Source: Candidatus Equimonas faecalis
Lineage (GTDB): Bacteria > Bacteroidota > Bacteroidia > Bacteroidales > Bacteroidaceae
Direction of reading: 5' to 3'
Length of the DNA: 64,000 bases
Assembly: GCA_018066245.1 (NCBI GenBank)
Contig: JAGHRT010000017.1
Span: 41,647-105,646, forward strand
Below the pieces are notes generated by a model, which saw only the letters and a program-made list of their open reading frames with translations, had not been told where the DNA came from and made no database searches. Below, piece by piece: positions 60,786 to 64,000 of the stretch. Each line of letters begins with the position of its first letter. The first letter of the stretch is position 1. Made by a program: the position numbers and the translations under genes.

Positions 60786-60825
60786 ACAATTAGCAAATTA
60801 GCGAATTAGCGAATTAGAAAATCAG
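60770..60825. repeat. AGCAAATT-type tandem repeat overlapping a stop codon
   Basis: Six octamer-type copies (TTAGCAAATTAGACAATTAGC...) run from the last codons of one gene to a few bases before the next start. The preceding stop codon is part of the repeat. Confidence 0.8.
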
Positions 60826-60830
60826 TAATT

Positions 60831-62192
60831 ATGAAAAAACTTCTTTTACTTTTCGCAGCCATTGTGATGACAAGCACAGGACTGTGGGCAGACCAAAAAA
60901 CTGTGTCTTATCTCTACCCTGTCTATAACACCGATGGTGTCCCTACCAGCGGCATCAAAGAGTGGAAAAAAGCAGAGGTAACCGCTACCGTACTGACAGG
61001 TCAGGACACCCAACGTGACATAGGCACCGGTTGGTATGTCGTTACCTCCAATTCTGAAATCAGCTTCCCTAAAGGTCTCTCCTGCACAGGCAAGGTTCAC
61101 CTTATCCTTGCCGATAAGGCTCAACTCATCGCAAAGGGAGATCGTGACAGAAAAACTCCAGGTATTCGGGTGACGGGCACAGCCTCTCTTACTATCTACG
61201 GCCAAGATCGTCAATCGGGGGAACTCATTGCATCCGTTCCGTTTGGTGATGCTGCCGGTATCGGTGGAGGATATCAAGCTTCGGGCTCTAATATCACCAT
61301 CAATGGCGGTACGATTACGGCAACGGGCGGAGGTTCGGGTGCCGGTATCGGTGGAGGAGATAATGCTATGGGCTCCAACATCACCATCAATGGCGGTGTG
61401 GTTACGGCAACAGGCGGAGCTGCGGGTGCCGGTATCGGTGGAGGACGATATGGCAGGGGCTGCAATATCACTATCAATGGCGGTACGGTTACGGCAAATG
61501 GAGGAGGAGCAATCGGTACTACCGGTATCGGTGGAGGACAGGAAAGTTACATGTCTGGCTCTTCTTCAGAAAATATCTTTATAGCAACTGACCGCATAAT
61601 AAAAGCCGATAGTAGCAATCCTCCTGAAACTGTGACTGAAAATGACGGTCGTGACCTCGCAAGCAGTTTGGATGGAAAGAGATATGTAAAGATAGAAAAA
61701 GATTTAACTCTTATTAAGACTGCCGCCATTGCCGAAATCAATGGCGCTGTCAAGGACATTACCTATACTGACGTTCTTGACATCGCCTATACGGCAATCA
61801 CAAACATTAACAATGCCACAAACGAAATCTCTATTTTCGTCATTAAAACAAAAGCATTGACAGATATTGCTTTTGCCTTGGTCAAGTCTAAAGCCATTGC
61901 AGAAATAACATCCGCTCGGCAAGGCATTAAGAACACCGAAATCAACAAATGGATAGATGACGCCATTAATGATATTCAAAAATGTGGTCAGGAGGCGACA
62001 CAGGAGATTGATAATATAAAGGCACAGATTCTTGGCACAATCAATATCTTCCAAGACGGCAAAGAAGAAGCCCTCGGCTCCCTCGGCACCAAGCAGAACG
62101 GCCCTGCCATCATCGTTACCGACAAGGACGACAACGAGATTATCCTCTACGCGCCGAAGAAGGTGGAATATATAAAGGTGAACGAGAATTAG
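60831..62192 (+). CDS. Glycine-rich repeat protein with helical region and shared C-tail
   Basis: A 453-residue exported protein. Signal peptide 1-20 (MKKLLLLFAAIVMTSTGLWA); its first 26 bases of coding sequence match the gene at 57889. Residues about 130-250 are three Gly-rich repeats (GSNITINGGTITATGGG, AGIGGG) resembling carbohydrate-binding or beta-solenoid modules. A helical region follows (about 290-415), then SLGTKQNGPAIIVTD...KKVEYIKVNEN. Function unknown. Confidence 0.82.
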   Translation: MKKLLLLFAAIVMTSTGLWADQKTVSYLYPVYNTDGVPTSGIKEWKKAEVTATVLTGQDTQRDIGTGWYVVTSNSEISFPKGLSCTGKVHLILADKAQLIAKGDRDRKTPGIRVTGTASLTIYGQDRQSGELIASVPFGDAAGIGGGYQASGSNITINGGTITATGGGSGAGIGGGDNAMGSNITINGGVVTATGGAAGAGIGGGRYGRGCNITINGGTVTANGGGAIGTTGIGGGQESYMSGSSSENIFIATDRIIKADSSNPPETVTENDGRDLASSLDGKRYVKIEKDLTLIKTAAIAEINGAVKDITYTDVLDIAYTAITNINNATNEISIFVIKTKALTDIAFALVKSKAIAEITSARQGIKNTEINKWIDDAINDIQKCGQEATQEIDNIKAQILGTINIFQDGKEEALGSLGTKQNGPAIIVTDKDDNEIILYAPKKVEYIKVNEN

Positions 62193-62220
62193 GAAATTAG
62201 CAAAATAAAACCAACAAGAA

Positions 62221-64000
62221 ATGAAAAAGATTTTATTATCATTACTGATGCTCTGTACGGCAGTAAGTGCATGGAGCTACGACACGGAAACCGTTACAAT
62301 CACCTGTGGTGGCACCAACACTTCTCCTATCACGGTGGCGGCTCAATTGGGTTCTGACGGCGCAGATGGTACGCCCTACTGGTTGGTTAGAAACGGCAAC
62401 AATCTCAAACTGAATGCGCAGCAAGGCTATTATGTCATGAGAGTGGCGTTTGAAACAACGGGTTCTTATAACAATGTGGACGAATGCGACAAACTCATCC
62501 AATATGGAAAAGAATGGGTACGGGACAGCGAAGATTCCAATTATTACGCTGCCATCACATTCAGCAACATGGAAACGGATATTACCAAGGTTACTTCAAT
62601 CACTGTAACCTACTACCACGTATGCTATGGAGCAACGCCCCATGAGGCCGTGGCCGGCACTTGCAAGACAAAAGGCAGGGCAGCATATTGGGAGTGCGTA
62701 TGCGGCAAAATCTATAGCGATGCCGATTGCACCGACGAGGTAACCGACATGGCAGAGCTTGCCACGGAGATTGACCCTAAAAACCATAAAGTGGCGCTGA
62801 CGGAAGTGGAAGCCGTTCCTGCCACATGCGCAAGCAAGGGCAGCAGAGAGCATTGGTACTGCAGTGACTGCCAGCATTGCTTCGAGGACAATCAGGGCCA
62901 GACACCCATAGAAAATGACAACGTAACTACCGACATCAATCCAACGAACCATAAGGTAGCGCTGACGGAAGTGGATGCCGTGCCTGCCACCTGCGTAAGC
63001 AAGGGCAACATAGAGCATTGGTATTGCAACGCCTGTAGGCATTGTTTCTCTGATGAACAGGGACAGACCCCAATAGCCGGCGACAATGTGGCTACCGACA
63101 TCGACCCCAAGAATCATGACGGCAAACTGCAGGAGGTGGCCGGCAAGAATGCGTCAGTCATTGAGGAGGGCATCCTCCACCACTGGCACTGCGAAGCCTG
63201 CGGCAAGGACTATGCCGATGCCTGCGGCAATACCGACATCACCGGTAAGACGGTAAAGGCCAAGTATGATGCCGACGCCATTCTTATCGGTATGAACGAA
63301 GGAAAGGATATAGACGACAGCTTTATGCTCCTGCCTTCGGAAGAGGAAACGGTAACCGTTGCGACCGTCACGTTCGAGGAAGATGATACGATGATATTGG
63401 ACATTGCAGGAAAAGGAGGAGAGAAAACAGCTTACTCCCTTAACGAGACCAATCCGTTGGAGACTTCTTTCGCCCACACCTTCAAGCTCAAGGCCAATCA
63501 GGACCCCGACCGCCCCGACCACTACTACTCCACCTTCTTCACCGGCGTGGGTGCCTACAAAGTGCCCAATACCGCCACAGCCTACACCGGCACTATTGAG
63601 GACGGCGAGGAGGAAGGTATTGACATCCTCTCCCTTAGCGCCGTGGAAGGCGTTATCCCGTGCGGTGAGGCCGTCATCGTGCGCGGTAGCCAAAAGAACA
63701 TCACGCTGATGCCCTCCTGCAAGAAACTCAACGCCTCGACCGGCAACATACTGGAGGGCACGGACGACGCCATCACCCTCGGTGCCGGCCAGTACGCCCT
63801 CTCCCTCGGACAGCGCGGCGTAGGCTTCTACCTGTGGGACGGCAAGACCATCGGTGCCAACAAGGCATATCTCACTCTTGACGAAGCACTTGGCGTGAAA
63901 GCCTTGCAGTTCCGCTTCAATGATGAACCCGGCACGACGGGGATTAAAGCCCCCTCCAGCTCCTCCAAGGGGGAGAATCCCGCAACCTATGACTTGAAGG
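62221..64000 (+). CDS. Secreted Cys-pair repeat protein (cut by window edge)
   Basis: At least 593 residues; the end lies outside. Signal peptide 1-19 (MKKILLSLLMLCTAVSAWS). Residues about 140-340 hold four repeats with paired cysteines (YWECVCGKIY, HWYCSDCQHCF, HWYCNACRHCF, HWHCEACGKDY), like those in the BspA-like protein at 40518. A beta module (YYSTFFTGVGAYKVP, YLTLDEALGVKALQFRF) and a YDLKG motif at the edge suggest the same C-terminal arrangement. GC-rich repeat DNA inserts PSSSSKGEN just before that motif. Confidence 0.83.
   Translation, partial: MKKILLSLLMLCTAVSAWSYDTETVTITCGGTNTSPITVAAQLGSDGADGTPYWLVRNGNNLKLNAQQGYYVMRVAFETTGSYNNVDECDKLIQYGKEWVRDSEDSNYYAAITFSNMETDITKVTSITVTYYHVCYGATPHEAVAGTCKTKGRAAYWECVCGKIYSDADCTDEVTDMAELATEIDPKNHKVALTEVEAVPATCASKGSREHWYCSDCQHCFEDNQGQTPIENDNVTTDINPTNHKVALTEVDAVPATCVSKGNIEHWYCNACRHCFSDEQGQTPIAGDNVATDIDPKNHDGKLQEVAGKNASVIEEGILHHWHCEACGKDYADACGNTDITGKTVKAKYDADAILIGMNEGKDIDDSFMLLPSEEETVTVATVTFEEDDTMILDIAGKGGEKTAYSLNETNPLETSFAHTFKLKANQDPDRPDHYYSTFFTGVGAYKVPNTATAYTGTIEDGEEEGIDILSLSAVEGVIPCGEAVIVRGSQKNITLMPSCKKLNASTGNILEGTDDAITLGAGQYALSLGQRGVGFYLWDGKTIGANKAYLTLDEALGVKALQFRFNDEPGTTGIKAPSSSSKGENPATYDLK
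63945..63980 (+). repeat. GC-rich element inside the last gene
   Basis: CCCCCTCCAGCTCCTCCAAG then GGGGGAG form a hairpin of the same type as at 48820 and 53839, read in frame. Confidence 0.6.

Noticed and set aside
1..64000. tRNA or rRNA genes
   Set aside because: No cloverleaf or rRNA-like sequence was seen in any gap on reading; a covariance-model search would settle this.

Overview
The window reads as a chromosomal segment of a Bacteroidales bacterium, most like Prevotellaceae; the species cannot be told. Evidence: many start sites are preceded by the Bacteroidota promoter (TTG, 20 bases, TAnnTTTG) rather than -35/-10 boxes; and the gene content is typical of the order (DUF4292 lipoprotein, DUF4468, DUF5119/DUF3575 fimbrial genes, FISUMP domains, BspA-type leucine-rich repeats, C10 and M60 peptidases, GH89 and GH92). 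Most of the window is GC-rich with dense antisense open frames; 26.1-32.3 kb and 57-63 kb are more AT-rich and look accessory. No rRNA, tRNA, CRISPR array or complete insertion sequence was seen.

Layout. 0-4.1 kb (minus): dGTPase, TPR protein, DUF4292 lipoprotein and an EnvC-like factor. 4.5-7.4 kb (plus): dUTPase, flippase and GT2 glycosyltransferase. 7.7-17.8 kb: secreted proteases (C10, M60, M13) around a FISUMP lipoprotein preceded by a tiny peptide gene. 17.9-26.1 kb (minus): EEP hydrolase, ABC-F ATPase, DUF4468 protein, MmeI-like restriction-modification enzyme and CotH-like kinase. 26.1-31.9 kb: a block bounded by two near-identical 135-bp direct repeats, holding a phage-like gene fragment, an AAA/DUF4143 ATPase and a three-gene fimbrial operon with a C12 tract upstream of its promoter. 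32.3-37.3 kb: HU-like protein, miaA, GH89 and a pRiA4b ORF-3-like protein. 37.3-45 kb (minus): FISUMP proteins, a second tiny peptide gene and a 1506-residue BspA-like protein. 45-52.7 kb (minus): lipoprotein, PAP2/beta-barrel protein, GH5 mannanase, Mla-type ABC pair, recR and a Fur-family regulator. 52.7-64 kb (plus): GH92, UPF1-like helicase, superoxide reductase, then four secreted proteins, three with almost the same C-terminal tail.

The strongest signals outside ordinary annotation are repeats. A 21-22 bp tandem repeat family occurs in five intergenic arrays plus one in-frame array inside the restriction-modification gene, always in the same orientation. A GC-rich hairpin element lies in or beside coding sequences (GH92, the end of fur, the last gene). 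An 84-bp tandem module carries promoter elements. Secreted genes share 5' or 3' ends around unrelated centres, which suggests modular shuffling. All functional roles for these are inference.
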